NCBI GenBank assembly: GCA_028868895.1
Contig: JAGWTP010000005.1
Span: forward strand, 1 to 64,000
Length of the DNA stretch: 64,000 nucleotides
Origin: Burkholderiales bacterium
GTDB taxonomy: Bacteria; Pseudomonadota; Gammaproteobacteria; Burkholderiales; Burkholderiaceae_C
Reading direction: 5' to 3'
Below are positions 29,712-42,677 of this stretch, one piece after another. Below the pieces are notes generated by a model. That model saw only the letters and a program-made list of their open reading frames with translations. It searched no databases and was not told the origin of the DNA. Position 1 is the stretch's first letter. Every line of letters starts with the position of its first letter. A program made the position numbers and the translations under genes.

Positions 29712-30755
29712 ATGCTCAAAGTCCTCATCCTCGGCGTCAACGGTTTCATCGGCCACCACCTGACGCGGCGCATCATCGAAACGACCGACTGGGAGGTCTA
29801 CGGCATGGACATGCAGTCCGAGCGCGTCGCGCCCTGGATGGACCACCCGCGCTTCCACTTCTTCGAGGGCGACATCACGATCAACAAGGAGTGGATCGAG
29901 TACCACGTGCGCAAGTGCGACGTGGTGCTGCCGCTGGTGGCGATCGCCACGCCGGCCACCTACGTGAGCGAGCCGCTGCGCGTGTTCGAGCTCGACTTCG
30001 AGGCCAACCTGCCGATCGTGCGGCACTGCGTGAAGTACAAGAAGCGCGTGATCTTCCCGAGCACCAGCGAGGTCTACGGCATGTGCGCCGACGACGCCTT
30101 CGACCCCGAGCAATCGCCGCTGGTCTACGGGCCGATCAACAAGCCGCGCTGGATCTACGCCTGCTCCAAGCAGCTGCTCGACCGCGTGATCCACGCCTAC
30201 GGCCAGGAACAGGGACTCGACTTCACGCTGTTCCGGCCGTTCAACTGGATCGGCCCGGGGCTGGACAGCCTGCACACCGCCAAGGAAGGCTCGAGCCGCG
30301 TGATCACGCAGTTCCTCGGCCACATCGTGCGCGGCGAACCGATCCAGCTCGTCGACGGCGGCCGGCAGCGCCGCTGCTTCACCGACATCGACGACGGCAT
30401 CGCCGCGCTGATGCAGATCCTCGTCAACCCCGAGGGCCGCGCGCGCGGCAACATCTACAACATCGGCAACCCGGCCAACGACCTGTCGGTGCGCGAACTG
30501 GCCGAGATGATGCTGGCGCTGGCCGCCACGCTGCCGGCCTATCGCGAGCGTGCGGCCCAGGTCAAACTGGTCGAAACCTCGTCGGGCGCCTACTACGGCA
30601 AGGGCTACCAGGACGTCGAGCGGCGCGTGCCGAAGATCGACAACACGATGCACGACCTGGGCTGGGCACCGCGCGCGACCATGCAGCAGGCGCTCGGCCG
30701 GCTGTTCGACCACTACCGCGACCAGCTCGACGACGCGCGCCACCTGAACGACTGA
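29712..30755 (+). CDS. ArnA-type UDP-glucuronate decarboxylase/dehydrogenase as a stand-alone protein
   Basis: [52 protein letters not shown]. Confidence 0.92.
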   Translation: MLKVLILGVNGFIGHHLTRRIIETTDWEVYGMDMQSERVAPWMDHPRFHFFEGDITINKEWIEYHVRKCDVVLPLVAIATPATYVSEPLRVFELDFEANLPIVRHCVKYKKRVIFPSTSEVYGMCADDAFDPEQSPLVYGPINKPRWIYACSKQLLDRVIHAYGQEQGLDFTLFRPFNWIGPGLDSLHTAKEGSSRVITQFLGHIVRGEPIQLVDGGRQRRCFTDIDDGIAALMQILVNPEGRARGNIYNIGNPANDLSVRELAEMMLALAATLPAYRERAAQVKLVETSSGAYYGKGYQDVERRVPKIDNTMHDLGWAPRATMQQALGRLFDHYRDQLDDARHLND

Positions 30756-30773
30756 GAACCCCCGTCGCGCGCC

Positions 30774-31718
30774 GTGGCAACGCTGTGCCTGAAGATCGAC
30801 GTCGACACCTGGCGCGGTACGCGCGAGGGCGTTCCGGCGCTCGCCCGGCTGCTCGAGCGCGTCGGCGCGCCGGCGAGCTTTCTGTTCAGCCTCGGGCCCG
30901 ACCACACCGGCCGCGCGATCCGGCGCGCCTTGCGGCCCGGCTTCTTCGGCAAGGTGGCGCGCACCTCGGTGCTCGAGCACTACGGCGTGCGCACGCTGCT
31001 CTACGGCACGCTGCTGCCCGGCCCCGACATCGGCCGCCGTGAGGCCGCCACGCTGCGCGCGATCGAAGGCGCCGGCTTCGAGACCGGCGTGCACACCTGG
31101 GACCACGTGCGCTGGCAGGACCATGTCGCCGACGCGAGCGAAGCCTGGACGCGTACCGAGCTGGAGCGCGCCACCCGGCGCTATGCGGAAGTCTTCGGCC
31201 ATGCGCCCGCCGTGCACGGCGCGGCCGGCTGGCAGATGAACGACCACGCGCTGGCGCTGCAGGCCGAGCTCGGCTACACGGTGGCCTCCGACACGCGCGG
31301 CAGCACGCCGTTCGTGCCGGTCGATGCGGCCGGCCGGGAGCTCGGTCCAACGCAATTCCCCACCACCTTGCCCACGCTCGACGAGTTGCTCGGCCTGGAC
31401 GGCCGCGACGCCGGCAACGTCGACCGGGCGCTGCTCGACCTCACCGAGCGCGACCCCGCACCGCTGCAGGTCTACACGCTGCACGCCGAGCTCGAGGGGC
31501 AAAAGCTGCTGCCGGTGTTCGAGCGGTTGCTGCGAGGCTGGCGCGCGCAGGGGCACAGCTTCGCGAGCCTGGGCCAGATTGCGGCGCTGACGGACCGCGC
31601 CACGCTGCCGCGCTGCCGCGTACTGCGCGGTGAAGTGGCGGGGCGCAGCGGTGAGCTGGCGCTGCAGGGTCCGGTGATCGACGGCGTCGGCGCGCCTCGA
31701 GCGGCGGCACCGGCCTGA
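30774..31718 (+). CDS. arnD: 4-deoxy-4-formamido-L-arabinose-phosphoundecaprenol deformylase
   Basis: LKIDVDTWRGTREGVPALARLLER, FETGVHTWDHVRWQDH; position in the arn operon. Confidence 0.92.
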   Translation: MATLCLKIDVDTWRGTREGVPALARLLERVGAPASFLFSLGPDHTGRAIRRALRPGFFGKVARTSVLEHYGVRTLLYGTLLPGPDIGRREAATLRAIEGAGFETGVHTWDHVRWQDHVADASEAWTRTELERATRRYAEVFGHAPAVHGAAGWQMNDHALALQAELGYTVASDTRGSTPFVPVDAAGRELGPTQFPTTLPTLDELLGLDGRDAGNVDRALLDLTERDPAPLQVYTLHAELEGQKLLPVFERLLRGWRAQGHSFASLGQIAALTDRATLPRCRVLRGEVAGRSGELALQGPVIDGVGAPRAAAPA

Positions 31719-31770
31719 ACGACGGCCGGTTGAGCGGCCCGAAGGTCCGGCGCGGCGACGCGCCGCACAC

Positions 31771-33099
31771 TCAGCGCATCGGCCGGCCGATGGCGTGGTA
31801 TTCGATGCCGATTCGGTGCATCAGCGCCGGCTCGTACAGGTTGCGGCCGTCGAACACCACCGCGTCCTTCAGTGCGTCGCGCACGGCCTCGAGGTCGGGC
31901 GTGCGGAACTCCTTCCACTCGGTGACGATGACCAGCGCGTTGGCGCCGGCGAGCGCCTGCTCGGCCGAAGCGACGAGGGTCAGGCCGGGCAGGTCGCCGA
32001 AGACGCGGGCAGCCTCGTCGCGGGCCACCGGATCGTAGGCGCGCACCGCGGCCCCACGTGCGGCCAGCGCCGCCACGATCACGCGGCTCGGCGCCTCGCG
32101 CATGTCGTCGGTGTTGGGCTTGTAGGCCAGCCCCCAGAGCGCGAAAGTGAGGCCGCGCAGGTCAGGGCCATAGCGGGCCACGACCTTGTCGACCAGCACC
32201 ATCTTCTGCTCGGCGTTGACGGCCTCGACCGCGGCCAGCATCTTCGACGGCAGGCCGGCCTCGGCCGATGTTCGGGCCAGCGCCTGCAGGTCCTTCGGGA
32301 AGCAGCTGCCGCCATAGCCGGCGCCAGCGTAGAGAAAGTGCGTGCCGATGCGCGGGTCGGTGCCCATGCCTAAGCGCACCAGTTCGATGTCGGCGCCCAG
32401 CCGCTCGGCCACGCGCGAGAGTTCGTTCATGAAGCTGATGCGCGTGGCCAGCATCGCATTGGCCGCGTACTTGGTGAATTCGGCGCTGCGGACGTCCATC
32501 ACCAGCATGCGGTCGTGGTTGCGCAGGAACGGCGCATAGAGCGCGCGCAGCAGCATGATCGCGCGCTCGTCTTCGGCGCCGACCACGACCCGGTCGGGGC
32601 GCGTGAAGTCGGCCACCGCCGCACCTTCCTTCAGGAACTCGGGGTTGGAGGCGACCGAGAACTCGAGCGCCACGCCGCGCAATGCCAGTTCGTGTTCGAT
32701 CGCGGCCTTGACCTTGCCCGCGGTGCCCACCGGCACGGTGCTCTTGTCGACGACGAGCTTGTAGTCGGTCATGTGGCGGCCGATGTTGCGCGCCGCGGCG
32801 AGCACGTACTGAAGGTCGGCCGAGCCGTCTTCGTCGGGCGGCGTGCCCACCGCGATGAACTGCAAGGTGCCGTGCGCGACGGCGGTGGCCACGTCGGTGG
32901 TGAAGCGCAGGCGCCCGACCTGCGCGTTGCGGTGGACGATCTCCTCCAGACCCGGCTCGTGGATCGGGATGCCGCCGGCATTGAGCATCGCGACCTTGGC
33001 CGCGTCGAGGTCCAGGCAGACCACGTGGTTGCCCATGTCCGCCAGGCAGGCCCCGGCCACCAGGCCCACGTACCCCGTTCCGATGACGGTGACTTTCAT
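31771..33099 (-). CDS. ugd: UDP-glucose 6-dehydrogenase
   Basis: [51 protein letters not shown]. Confidence 0.95.
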   Translation of the reverse strand: MKVTVIGTGYVGLVAGACLADMGNHVVCLDLDAAKVAMLNAGGIPIHEPGLEEIVHRNAQVGRLRFTTDVATAVAHGTLQFIAVGTPPDEDGSADLQYVLAAARNIGRHMTDYKLVVDKSTVPVGTAGKVKAAIEHELALRGVALEFSVASNPEFLKEGAAVADFTRPDRVVVGAEDERAIMLLRALYAPFLRNHDRMLVMDVRSAEFTKYAANAMLATRISFMNELSRVAERLGADIELVRLGMGTDPRIGTHFLYAGAGYGGSCFPKDLQALARTSAEAGLPSKMLAAVEAVNAEQKMVLVDKVVARYGPDLRGLTFALWGLAYKPNTDDMREAPSRVIVAALAARGAAVRAYDPVARDEAARVFGDLPGLTLVASAEQALAGANALVIVTEWKEFRTPDLEAVRDALKDAVVFDGRNLYEPALMHRIGIEYHAIGRPMR

Positions 33100-33704
33100 T
33101 GTTCGATGACGTCGGCCCCGGCCGGCGGTGTGAAGTGAAACGCATCGGCGGCGAAGTGCACGCCCGAAATGAACTGGCTGAACTGCAGCAACGAGTGCTG
33201 GTCGAATGCATCGACGATCTCGACGGCGGCCAAATCCTTGCCGCGGAAGCCCACGCGCACCGACTTGAACGCGCTGTCCTTCTGCTTCGGCGTGGCCAGC
33301 ACCCAGTCGAGGCCGTCTTTCGCGGGCAGCGACGTGAGTTCGAAGTCCTTGTCGAGCGAGCCGCCGGCGAGCAATGCGGCCGGCGTGGCGCCGAGTGCCG
33401 ACGAGAACTTGCGCGAGCTGGCCTGGTTCAGGTCGGCATCGAAGATCCAGACCTTCTGGCCGTCGGCGACGATGACCTGCTGAAACGGCTTTTCGTAGAC
33501 GAAGCGGAAGCGGTTCGGGCGCCAGAACTCGAAGTAGCCGCTGGACACCTTCTTCTTCGCGCCGTCGGGCGAGGTCACGGTCTGGGTGAACTGCGCGCGG
33601 CCGGTCTTCACGTCGCGGATGAAGGCCTTCAGGGTGTCGACCGCATCGGCCTGCGCGGTGAGAGTGGCCAGCGCCAGCGCGAACGCGGCTAGTAGTCTCT
33701 TCAT
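33096..33704 (-). CDS. lolA: Outer-membrane lipoprotein carrier protein LolA
   Basis: Signal peptide, [48 protein letters not shown]. 4-bp overlaps with ftsK and ugd. Confidence 0.93.
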   Translation of the reverse strand: MKRLLAAFALALATLTAQADAVDTLKAFIRDVKTGRAQFTQTVTSPDGAKKKVSSGYFEFWRPNRFRFVYEKPFQQVIVADGQKVWIFDADLNQASSRKFSSALGATPAALLAGGSLDKDFELTSLPAKDGLDWVLATPKQKDSAFKSVRVGFRGKDLAAVEIVDAFDQHSLLQFSQFISGVHFAADAFHFTPPAGADVIEQ

Positions 33705-36085
33705 TCGGCGCGGCCCGGAACGATGATGTCGCGGTTGCCGTTGGTCGACATGCTCGAGACCAGTCCCGACTTTTCCATCTGTTCGAGCAGGCGCGCCGCG
33801 CGGTTGTAGCCGATGCGCAGGTGGCGCTGCACCAGCGAGATCGACGCACGCTTGTGCTGCAGCACGATCGCCACCGCCTGGTCGTACATCGCGTCGGCTT
33901 CGCCGCCGCCCATCACGCCGCTTTCGCCCGAGAGCACGTCGCCGCCTTCGCCGTCGAGCGTGCCGCCTTCGAGGATGCCCTCGATGTAGTTGGGCTCGCC
34001 CTGGCTCTTCAGGTAGCTGACCACGCGGTGCACCTCGTCGTCGCTGACGAACGCACCGTGCACGCGGATCGGCAACCCGGTGCCCGAAGGCATGTAGAGC
34101 ATGTCGCCCATGCCGAGCAGCGCTTCGGCGCCCATCTGGTCGAGGATCGTGCGCGAGTCGATCTTGCTGCTGACCTGGAAGCTCAGCCGCGTCGGGATGT
34201 TGGCCTTGATCAGGCCGGTGATCACGTCCACGCTCGGGCGCTGCGTGGCCAGGATCAGGTGGATGCCCGAGGCGCGCGCCTTCTGCGCCAGGCGCGCGAT
34301 CAGCTCCTCGATCTTCTTGCCGATGACCATCATCAGGTCGGCGAGTTCGTCGATCACGATCACGATGAAGGGCAGGCGTTCGAGCGGCTCGGGCTGTTCG
34401 GGCGTGAGGCTGAACGGGTTGGGCAGGAGCTCGCCGCGCTCCTTGGCCTCGTCGAGCTTCTTGTTGTAGCTGGCCAGGCCGCGCACGCCCAACTTGCTCA
34501 TCAGCTTGTAGCGGCGCTCCATCTCGCCGACGCCCCAGTTGAGCGCATTGGCGGCCTGCTTCATGTCGGTGACGACCGGGCACAGCAGGTGCGGGATGCC
34601 TTCGTAGACGCTCATCTCGAGCATCTTCGGGTCGATCAGGATCAACCGCACATCGCGTGCCTCGGCCTTGTACAGCAGGCTCAGGATCATCGCGTTGATG
34701 CCCACCGACTTGCCCGCGCCGGTGGTGCCGGCCACCAGGCAGTGCGGCATCTTGGCCAGGTCGGCCACCACCGGGTTGCCGACGATGTCCTTGCCCAGCC
34801 CCATGGTGAGCTGCGATTGGGCATCGTTGTAGACCTGCGAGCCCAGGATCTCCGACAGGCGGATCATCTGCCGCTTGGCGTTGGGCAGTTCCAGCGCCAT
34901 CGTCGTCTTGCCGGGGATGGTCTCGACCACGCGGATGCTCACCAGGCTCAGCGAGCGCGCCAGGTCCTTCGACAGGTTCAGCACCTGCGAGCCCTTCACG
35001 CCGACCGCGGGCTCGATCTCGTAGCGCGTGATCACCGGGCCGGGCGAGGCCGCGACGACCCGCACCTCGACGCCGAAGTCCTTGAGCTTCTTCTCGATCA
35101 GCCGCGAGGTCATCTCCAGCGTCTCGGGCGCCACGCTCTCGGTGCGACCCGGCGCGGCGTCGAGCAGATCGACCTGCGGCAACTTGGTGTCGACGAGTTC
35201 GCTGAACAGCGGCTTCTGGCGTTCCTTGACGACGCGGGTGCTCTTGGGCACCTCCATCACCGGCGCCTCGATCACGATCGGCAGGTGGTCTTCGTGCAGG
35301 TGCTGCTCGACCTCGGCGACCGCCTCGCGTTCGCGCAGGGCCTGCTCGCCGACGCGCAAGTCCTCGGCGCGCTCGAAGCGCTCGACGCGCCGTTCGCGCA
35401 GCGACTCGATCCAGGCGCCGATGCCTTCGGCCAGCCGCAGCCATGAGAAGCGCAATGCGAGCGCCGCGCCCGCGACCAGCAGCGCGATCCACAGCACGCC
35501 GGAGCCGGCGAAGCCGAGCAGGTTCTGGCTCGCGTGGCCCAGCATGTAGCCGAGCGCGCCGCCAGCGTGGCCGCCCGCGACCCGCCCTTCCCAAAGGTAC
35601 AGGCGCGTCCATTCGAGTGACGAACTGGCGGCCAGCAGCATCGCCAGGCCGATCCAGAACAGCCACACCGGCCGCGGCGCGTCGGTGGGCGCGGGTGGCG
35701 CCGCCGGGTCGCTTCGCAGCAGCCGGGCCAACGCGCCGAGCCAGGCCCGCAACCCGACCGCCACGGCCCACCAGACCGAGTAGCCGAACATGAAATACGA
35801 AAGGTCGGAGAACCAGGCGCCGAGCGTGCCGGCCTTGTTCAACACCACGGCGGTCGAGCCCGAGGTCGAGAACGCCGGGTCGGCGGCATTGTGGGTGGCC
35901 AGTGCGAGCACGGCCAGCAGCCACAACATGCCGGTGACCAGCAGCACGAACTGGGCGCGCCAGCCGGCCGGGTGGTGCGGCACCGGCAACGCGCGCTTGC
36001 CGCCGCGCTTGGTGGCGGCTCTCGCAGAAACCGGGCTGTTGGGGGCCCCGCCGTCGGAGCGCAGTGAGCCGAGAGGAAACGTCAT
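33701..36085 (-). CDS. ftsK: FtsK/SpoIIIE-family DNA translocase
   Basis: N-terminal TM segments, Walker [18 protein letters not shown]-terminal gamma winged-helix. Confidence 0.95.
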   Translation of the reverse strand: MTFPLGSLRSDGGAPNSPVSARAATKRGGKRALPVPHHPAGWRAQFVLLVTGMLWLLAVLALATHNAADPAFSTSGSTAVVLNKAGTLGAWFSDLSYFMFGYSVWWAVAVGLRAWLGALARLLRSDPAAPPAPTDAPRPVWLFWIGLAMLLAASSSLEWTRLYLWEGRVAGGHAGGALGYMLGHASQNLLGFAGSGVLWIALLVAGAALALRFSWLRLAEGIGAWIESLRERRVERFERAEDLRVGEQALREREAVAEVEQHLHEDHLPIVIEAPVMEVPKSTRVVKERQKPLFSELVDTKLPQVDLLDAAPGRTESVAPETLEMTSRLIEKKLKDFGVEVRVVAASPGPVITRYEIEPAVGVKGSQVLNLSKDLARSLSLVSIRVVETIPGKTTMALELPNAKRQMIRLSEILGSQVYNDAQSQLTMGLGKDIVGNPVVADLAKMPHCLVAGTTGAGKSVGINAMILSLLYKAEARDVRLILIDPKMLEMSVYEGIPHLLCPVVTDMKQAANALNWGVGEMERRYKLMSKLGVRGLASYNKKLDEAKERGELLPNPFSLTPEQPEPLERLPFIVIVIDELADLMMVIGKKIEELIARLAQKARASGIHLILATQRPSVDVITGLIKANIPTRLSFQVSSKIDSRTILDQMGAEALLGMGDMLYMPSGTGLPIRVHGAFVSDDEVHRVVSYLKSQGEPNYIEGILEGGTLDGEGGDVLSGESGVMGGGEADAMYDQAVAIVLQHKRASISLVQRHLRIGYNRAARLLEQMEKSGLVSSMSTNGNRDIIVPGRAE

Positions 36086-36146
36086 CGGCGAATTGTGGCC
36101 GATCGCGACAGCGCCGGGCCGACCCGGCTGCCACGCGCCGCGCGTG

Positions 36147-38036
<1,890 letters not shown>

Positions 38037-38072
38037 GCAGGCCGGTGGACGGGTGGCGCGGAAAAGTCTGTC

Positions 38073-38078
38073 TATAAT
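38073..38078 (+). promoter_or_regulatory. Candidate -10 element (TATAAT) for rpmB-rpmG
   Basis: Exact TATAAT, 54 nt upstream of the rpmB ATG; -35 is weak. Confidence 0.55.
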
Positions 38079-38131
38079 CGCAGTCTTTGCCGAAATTCTG
38101 GCATCCGATCCAACGAACACGGAGAAGCGTC

Positions 38132-38365
38132 ATGGCACGCGTCTGTCAGGTCACGGGCAAGCGCCCGATGGTGGGAAACAACGTCTCCCACGCCAACAAC
38201 AAAACGAAGCGCCGCTTCCTGCCCAACCTGCAGTACCGGCGTTTCTGGGTCGAGGCCGAAAACCGCTGGGTGCGCCTGCGCATCACCAACGCGGCATTGC
38301 GGCTGATCGACAAGGTGGGCATCGAGCAGGTCCTCGTCGACCTGCGCGCCCGCGGTGAAATCTGA
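38132..38365 (+). CDS. rpmB: 50S ribosomal protein L28
   Basis: [34 protein letters not shown]. Confidence 0.97.
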   Translation: MARVCQVTGKRPMVGNNVSHANNKTKRRFLPNLQYRRFWVEAENRWVRLRITNAALRLIDKVGIEQVLVDLRARGEI

Positions 38366-38384
38366 ACACGCCTAGGAGCTGATC

Positions 38385-38552
38385 ATGGCAAAAGGTGGAC
38401 GCGAGAAAATCAAGCTGGAATCCAGCGCCGGCACCGGTCATTTCTACACGACCGACAAGAACAAGAAGACCACGCCGGAAAAGCTCGAGATGATCAAGTT
38501 CGATCCGAAGGCACGCAAGCACGTGACCTACAAGGAAACGAAGCTGAAGTAA
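38385..38552 (+). CDS. rpmG: 50S ribosomal protein L33 (absent from the ORF track because of its length)
   Basis: Manual translation: [55 protein letters not shown]. Confidence 0.97.
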   Translation: MAKGGREKIKLESSAGTGHFYTTDKNKKTTPEKLEMIKFDPKARKHVTYKETKLK

Positions 38553-38574
38553 CGCCTTCGGGCATCGGGGAACG

Positions 38575-38600
38575 AGGGGTCGCATCGCGGCCCCTTTTCG
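38575..38600 (+). terminator. Rho-independent terminator downstream of rpmG
   Basis: GGGGTCGC-atc-GCGGCCCC stem (one wobble) followed by TTTTCG. Confidence 0.7.
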
Positions 38601-38619
38601 TTTGCTGTCGCCAAACGCA

Positions 38620-38645
38620 ACAAGGGCCGCATTCGCGGCCCTTGT
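38620..38645. terminator. Possible bidirectional hairpin terminator between rpmG and the desaturase gene
   Basis: Perfect 11-bp stem ACAAGGGCCGC-attc-GCGGCCCTTGT between convergent genes. Confidence 0.6.
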
Positions 38646-38669
38646 CGTTCGAGCGCTTGATGCTCTGGG

Positions 38670-39893
38670 CTATGCGTGCGCCGCGCGCAGCTTCAGCGCG
38701 AATTCCTGCAGCGCAGCGATGCCGCTTTCTTCCGCCTTCTTGCACCAGGCCTGCAGGTCGGCCACGAGTTGCTCGGCCGACACGTTGGTGCGCGTCCAGA
38801 GCGAGCGCAACTCTTCGCGCATCGAGACCAGCTTGGCCAGGCCCGGGCTGTGCTCGACGGCCAGCGCAATCCGCGCCTTCAGCGCGGTGGGGATCTTGTC
38901 TTCGTCGCGGTGCAGCCAGCGATTGGCCAGGCGCATGTTCTCGAGCTTGGCCGCACTGGCCAAGCCTTCGGCCTTCAGGCGTGTCACTTCGGCGCCGCTC
39001 GCATGGCGCAGGTTACGTGCGTATTTGGCCATCACCTCGTAGCGGTTGGCGATGATCGCCTCGAGCGTCTTGTCGTCGGCCACCGGCCGCACATTGCCCA
39101 GCTTGAGCATCGGCGCGGTCTTGCGCACCTTGGCCAGCCCGAGCATTTCCAGCCCGCGGATGTAGGCCCAACCGATGTCGAACTCGTAGGGCTTGACCGA
39201 CAGCTTGGCCGAGGTCGGGTAGGTGTGGTGATTGTTGTGAAGTTCTTCGCCGCCGATGATGATGCCCCACGGCGAAATGTTGGTCGACGCGTCCGGCGCC
39301 TCGAAATTGCGGTAACCCCACCAGTGGCCGATGCCGTTGATGATGCCGGCCGCGGTGATCGGGATCCACGCCATCTGCAGCGCCCACACGGCCGCGCCGA
39401 TGGCACCGAACAGCATCAGGTCGATCAGCAGCATCACGCCCACACCCTGCCAGCTGTAGCGGGTGTAGAGGTTGCGCTCGATCCAGTCGTCGGGCGTGCC
39501 GTGGCCGAACTTGGCGAGCGTTTCCTGGTTCTTGGCTTCGGCGCGGTACATCTCGCTGCCGGTCAGCAGCACCGCCTTGATGCCGCGCGTCTGCGGGCTG
39601 TGCGGATCTTCTTCGGTTTCGCACTTGGCGTGGTGCTTGCGGTGGATCGCGGTCCATTCCTTGGTGACCATGCCGGTGGTCAGCCACAGCCAGAACCGGA
39701 AGAAGTGCGACGGAATCGCGTGCAGTTCGAGCGCCCGGTGCGCCTGGGCACGGTGCAGGAAGATCGTGACCGACGCGATCGTGACGTGCGTCATCACCAG
39801 CGCCGCCAGCGCGACCTCCCACCACGTGGTCGTGACCAGGCCATTGGCCAGCCAATTGATCACAGCGTCCCGAATCAGCATCAACGAATCCAT
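38670..39893 (-). CDS. Membrane fatty-acid desaturase
   Basis: Histidine boxes HRAQAHR, HRKHHAKC and ELHNNHHTYP. Start MDSLMLIRDAVINW at 39893. Confidence 0.93.
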   Translation of the reverse strand: MDSLMLIRDAVINWLANGLVTTTWWEVALAALVMTHVTIASVTIFLHRAQAHRALELHAIPSHFFRFWLWLTTGMVTKEWTAIHRKHHAKCETEEDPHSPQTRGIKAVLLTGSEMYRAEAKNQETLAKFGHGTPDDWIERNLYTRYSWQGVGVMLLIDLMLFGAIGAAVWALQMAWIPITAAGIINGIGHWWGYRNFEAPDASTNISPWGIIIGGEELHNNHHTYPTSAKLSVKPYEFDIGWAYIRGLEMLGLAKVRKTAPMLKLGNVRPVADDKTLEAIIANRYEVMAKYARNLRHASGAEVTRLKAEGLASAAKLENMRLANRWLHRDEDKIPTALKARIALAVEHSPGLAKLVSMREELRSLWTRTNVSAEQLVADLQAWCKKAEESGIAALQEFALKLRAAHA

Positions 39894-40062
39894 GAATACC
39901 TTTGCGTCTGCATGAAAAGCAGGTGCAAGATTGTAAGGGACGGCCCCCGCGGCAATCCCCTTCGAATTGGCGGGCAAGCAGCCGCCTGTTCGACCCATCT
40001 CGAGCCGAATCGGTGAAACGCAACCAAGGGATCAACCGGCATCGGTAGCGCGCATCGACGCG

Positions 40063-41322
40063 TCAGCGACGCTCCCACACCGCCGCGAAGAATCCGTCGG
40101 TGCCATGACGGTGCGGCCACAGGCGCAGGAAGTCGCCGCGCACCAGCGTTGGCGCGTCGGCGATGTGCGCCTTGGTCAGCACCTCGAGCGCCGGTACCGC
40201 CTTGAAGTCGCGGTCGCGTTCGGCCGTGAAGGCCTGCGCGATCTCCTCGTTCTCGGCGTCGAGCAGGCTGCAGGTCGCGTAGACGAGCCGGCCGCCCGGC
40301 TTCACCAGGCGCGCGGCACTCGCCAGGATCGCAGCCTGCTTGACCCGCAGTTCGTCGACCGACTGCGGCGTCTGGCGCCACTTCAGGTCGGGGTTGCGGC
40401 GCAGCGTGCCCAGGCCCGAACACGGCGCGTCGACGAGCACGCGGTCGAGCTTGCCCGCCAGGCGCTTGATGCGCTCGTCGCGCTCGTGGGCGATCTGCAC
40501 CGGGTAAACGTTGGACAGCCCGCTGCGCGCCAGCCGCGGCTTGAGCGACGCGAGCCGGTGGCCCGAGGTGTCGAACGCGTACAGGCGCCCGGTGTTGCGC
40601 ATCTCGGCGCCGAGCGCCAGCGTCTTGCCGCCGGCACCGGCGCAGAAGTCGGCCACCATCTCGCTGCGCTTGGCACCGAGCATCAGCGCCAGCAACTGGC
40701 TGCCTTCGTCCTGCACTTCGACATCGCCGCGCAGGAACACGGCGAGCTTGTGCAGCGCCGGCTTGCCGGCGATGCGCAGCCCCAGCGGCGAGTACGGCGT
40801 GGGCAGCGCTTCGATGCCTTCGGCCTTGAACGCCGCCTGCACCTCGTCGCGCTTGGCCTTGAAGGCGTTGACGCGCAGGTCCAGCGGCGCACTCTGGTTC
40901 ATCGCCTCGACCAGCGGCCAGAACTCGTCGCCGAGCGCAGCCTGCAGCCGCTGCGCCAGCCATTCCGGCAGGTTGTGGCGCAGCTTGTCGGGCAACGCCG
41001 CGCGGTCGATCGTGCCAACCTGCGCGAGCCACTGCTGCTCGGTGTCGCTCAGCGCCGCGCGCAGGAACGCCTCGTTGCCCTGCCAGGCCAGCACCGCCAG
41101 GCGGCGCTCCATCTCACCCTTGCCCGACTGCGCCAGGTGCTGGTACAGCAGACGCTCGCGCAGCACCGTGTAGGTGGTCTCGGCCAGCGTGTGGCGCTCG
41201 CGCATGCCCAGCGTGCGATGCTGGCGGAAGAAGTCGGAGACGACGCCGTCGGCCGGGTGCTGCAGTTGCAACACCCGATGGATCAGTTCGGTGGAGAGTT
41301 CGAGCAAGGCGTTCGGGTGCAT
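40063..41322 (-). CDS. RsmB/NOP-family rRNA cytosine-C5 methyltransferase
   Basis: DFCAGAGGKTLALGAEM, VLVDAPCSGLGTLRRNPDLKW, YATCSLLDAENE. Confidence 0.88.
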   Translation of the reverse strand: MHPNALLELSTELIHRVLQLQHPADGVVSDFFRQHRTLGMRERHTLAETTYTVLRERLLYQHLAQSGKGEMERRLAVLAWQGNEAFLRAALSDTEQQWLAQVGTIDRAALPDKLRHNLPEWLAQRLQAALGDEFWPLVEAMNQSAPLDLRVNAFKAKRDEVQAAFKAEGIEALPTPYSPLGLRIAGKPALHKLAVFLRGDVEVQDEGSQLLALMLGAKRSEMVADFCAGAGGKTLALGAEMRNTGRLYAFDTSGHRLASLKPRLARSGLSNVYPVQIAHERDERIKRLAGKLDRVLVDAPCSGLGTLRRNPDLKWRQTPQSVDELRVKQAAILASAARLVKPGGRLVYATCSLLDAENEEIAQAFTAERDRDFKAVPALEVLTKAHIADAPTLVRGDFLRLWPHRHGTDGFFAAVWERR

Positions 41323-41342
41323 CGCCAGATTATCCTTGCCGC

Positions 41343-41987
41343 ATGCTCAGACACGTACGCAATCGCCCCCGGATGTTCATCGCTGCCGCCGTCGGCCTGG
41401 CCGTTGCGATCGTGGTCCCGGGCATCGGCAGCGCACTGACGCGCGCGCTGCTCGGCTGGAACGTCGGCGTGTGGTTGTTCCTGGTGCTGATCGGGTTGAT
41501 GATGCTGCGCGCCGACCACGACCGGCTGCGCCGCGTCGCGGTCGCGCAGGCCGAAGGCGCGGCCACCGTGCTGGCAGTCGTCAGCGTTGCGGCGGTTGTC
41601 AGCATCGTCGCGATCGTGTTCGAGTTGTCCACCGCCAAGCAGCCGGGCGCGCACTACGCGTTGCCGCATGCGCTGTTTGCACTCACCACCGTGGCCGGAG
41701 CGTGGTTGCTGCTGCCCACGCTGTTCGCGATGAACTACGCCAGCCTGTACTACCTCACCGGGCACGGCGATGGGCTGCAGTTTCCGAGCACCGAGGCCGG
41801 CTTCAAGCCCGACTACGCCGACTTTCTGTATTTCTCGTTCACGATCGCGGTGGCCTCGCAGACCGCCGATGTGTCGATCTGTACGCGCCCGATGCGCCGT
41901 CTCGTGCTGCTGCAGTCGGTGCTGTCGTTCGTGTTCAACACGACCATCCTCGCGTTCACGATCAACATCGCGGCGAGCCTGTTCTGA
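41343..41987 (+). CDS. DUF1345-like membrane protein
   Basis: Four or five TM segments and DFLYFSFTIAVASQTADVSICTRPMRRLVLLQSVLSFVFNT, typical of this family. Confidence 0.75.
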   Translation: MLRHVRNRPRMFIAAAVGLAVAIVVPGIGSALTRALLGWNVGVWLFLVLIGLMMLRADHDRLRRVAVAQAEGAATVLAVVSVAAVVSIVAIVFELSTAKQPGAHYALPHALFALTTVAGAWLLLPTLFAMNYASLYYLTGHGDGLQFPSTEAGFKPDYADFLYFSFTIAVASQTADVSICTRPMRRLVLLQSVLSFVFNTTILAFTINIAASLF

Positions 41988-42015
41988 CGCCGCGTCGGCG
42001 CCGCGCCGGCCCGCG

Positions 42016-42642
42016 CTACAGGAAGAGTTGCGGCTCGCCCTGCGTGTGCGTGACGACGCCACCGTCCAGGCGCAACTGATCGTGCACCAGCCAGCTCAGC
42101 GCGCGCGGGTACATCACGTGCTCGCGCTCGAGCACGCGCGCCGACAACGCCTCGGGCGTGTCGCCGGGCAGCACCGGCACCACGGCCTGCGCGATGATCG
42201 GCCCATGATCGAGCGCGGGTGTCACGAAGTGCACCGTCGCGCCGGCCAGCTTGCAGCCGGCCTCGATCGCGCGGCGGTGCGTGTGCAGGCCGGTGAACGC
42301 CGGCAGCAGCGACGGGTGCACGTTGACCAGGCGCCCCGCGAAGCGCGCGACAAACCCGTCGGTCAGGATGCGCATGAAACCCGCCAGCGCCACCGCATCG
42401 GGCGCGTAACCTTCGATGGCACTGGCCAGCGCAGCGTCGAAGTCTTCGCGCGACGCGTAGGCCCTGTGATCGACGACCGCCGTGGCGATGCCCTGCCGCT
42501 GCGCGAACGCCAGCCCCGCCGCGTCGGCCCGGTTGCTGACCACGGCCACGACCTGTGCGCTCCAGCGTTCGGCTGCACACGCGCGCACGATGGCTTGCAT
42601 GTTCGAGCCGCGGCCCGAGATCAGGATGACGATGCGTTTCAC
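42016..42642 (-). CDS. purN: Phosphoribosylglycinamide formyltransferase
   Basis: VILISGRGSNMQAIV, NVHPSLLPAFTGLHTHRRAIEAGCKLAGATVHFV. GTG start at 42642. Confidence 0.95.
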   Translation of the reverse strand: MKRIVILISGRGSNMQAIVRACAAERWSAQVVAVVSNRADAAGLAFAQRQGIATAVVDHRAYASREDFDAALASAIEGYAPDAVALAGFMRILTDGFVARFAGRLVNVHPSLLPAFTGLHTHRRAIEAGCKLAGATVHFVTPALDHGPIIAQAVVPVLPGDTPEALSARVLEREHVMYPRALSWLVHDQLRLDGGVVTHTQGEPQLFL

Positions 42643-42677
42643 AGGGCGCGCAGTGTAGCCGCCTACAATTTCTGCCG

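Noticed and set aside
28708-30755. arnA broken by a frameshift
   Set aside because: Both halves have their own start codons, intact domain ends and a short intergenic gap; more consistent with two functional genes.
33096-36134. 1012-aa minus-strand ORF
   Set aside because: Only the last 203 aa is real (LolA); the remainder reads the ftsK region out of frame.
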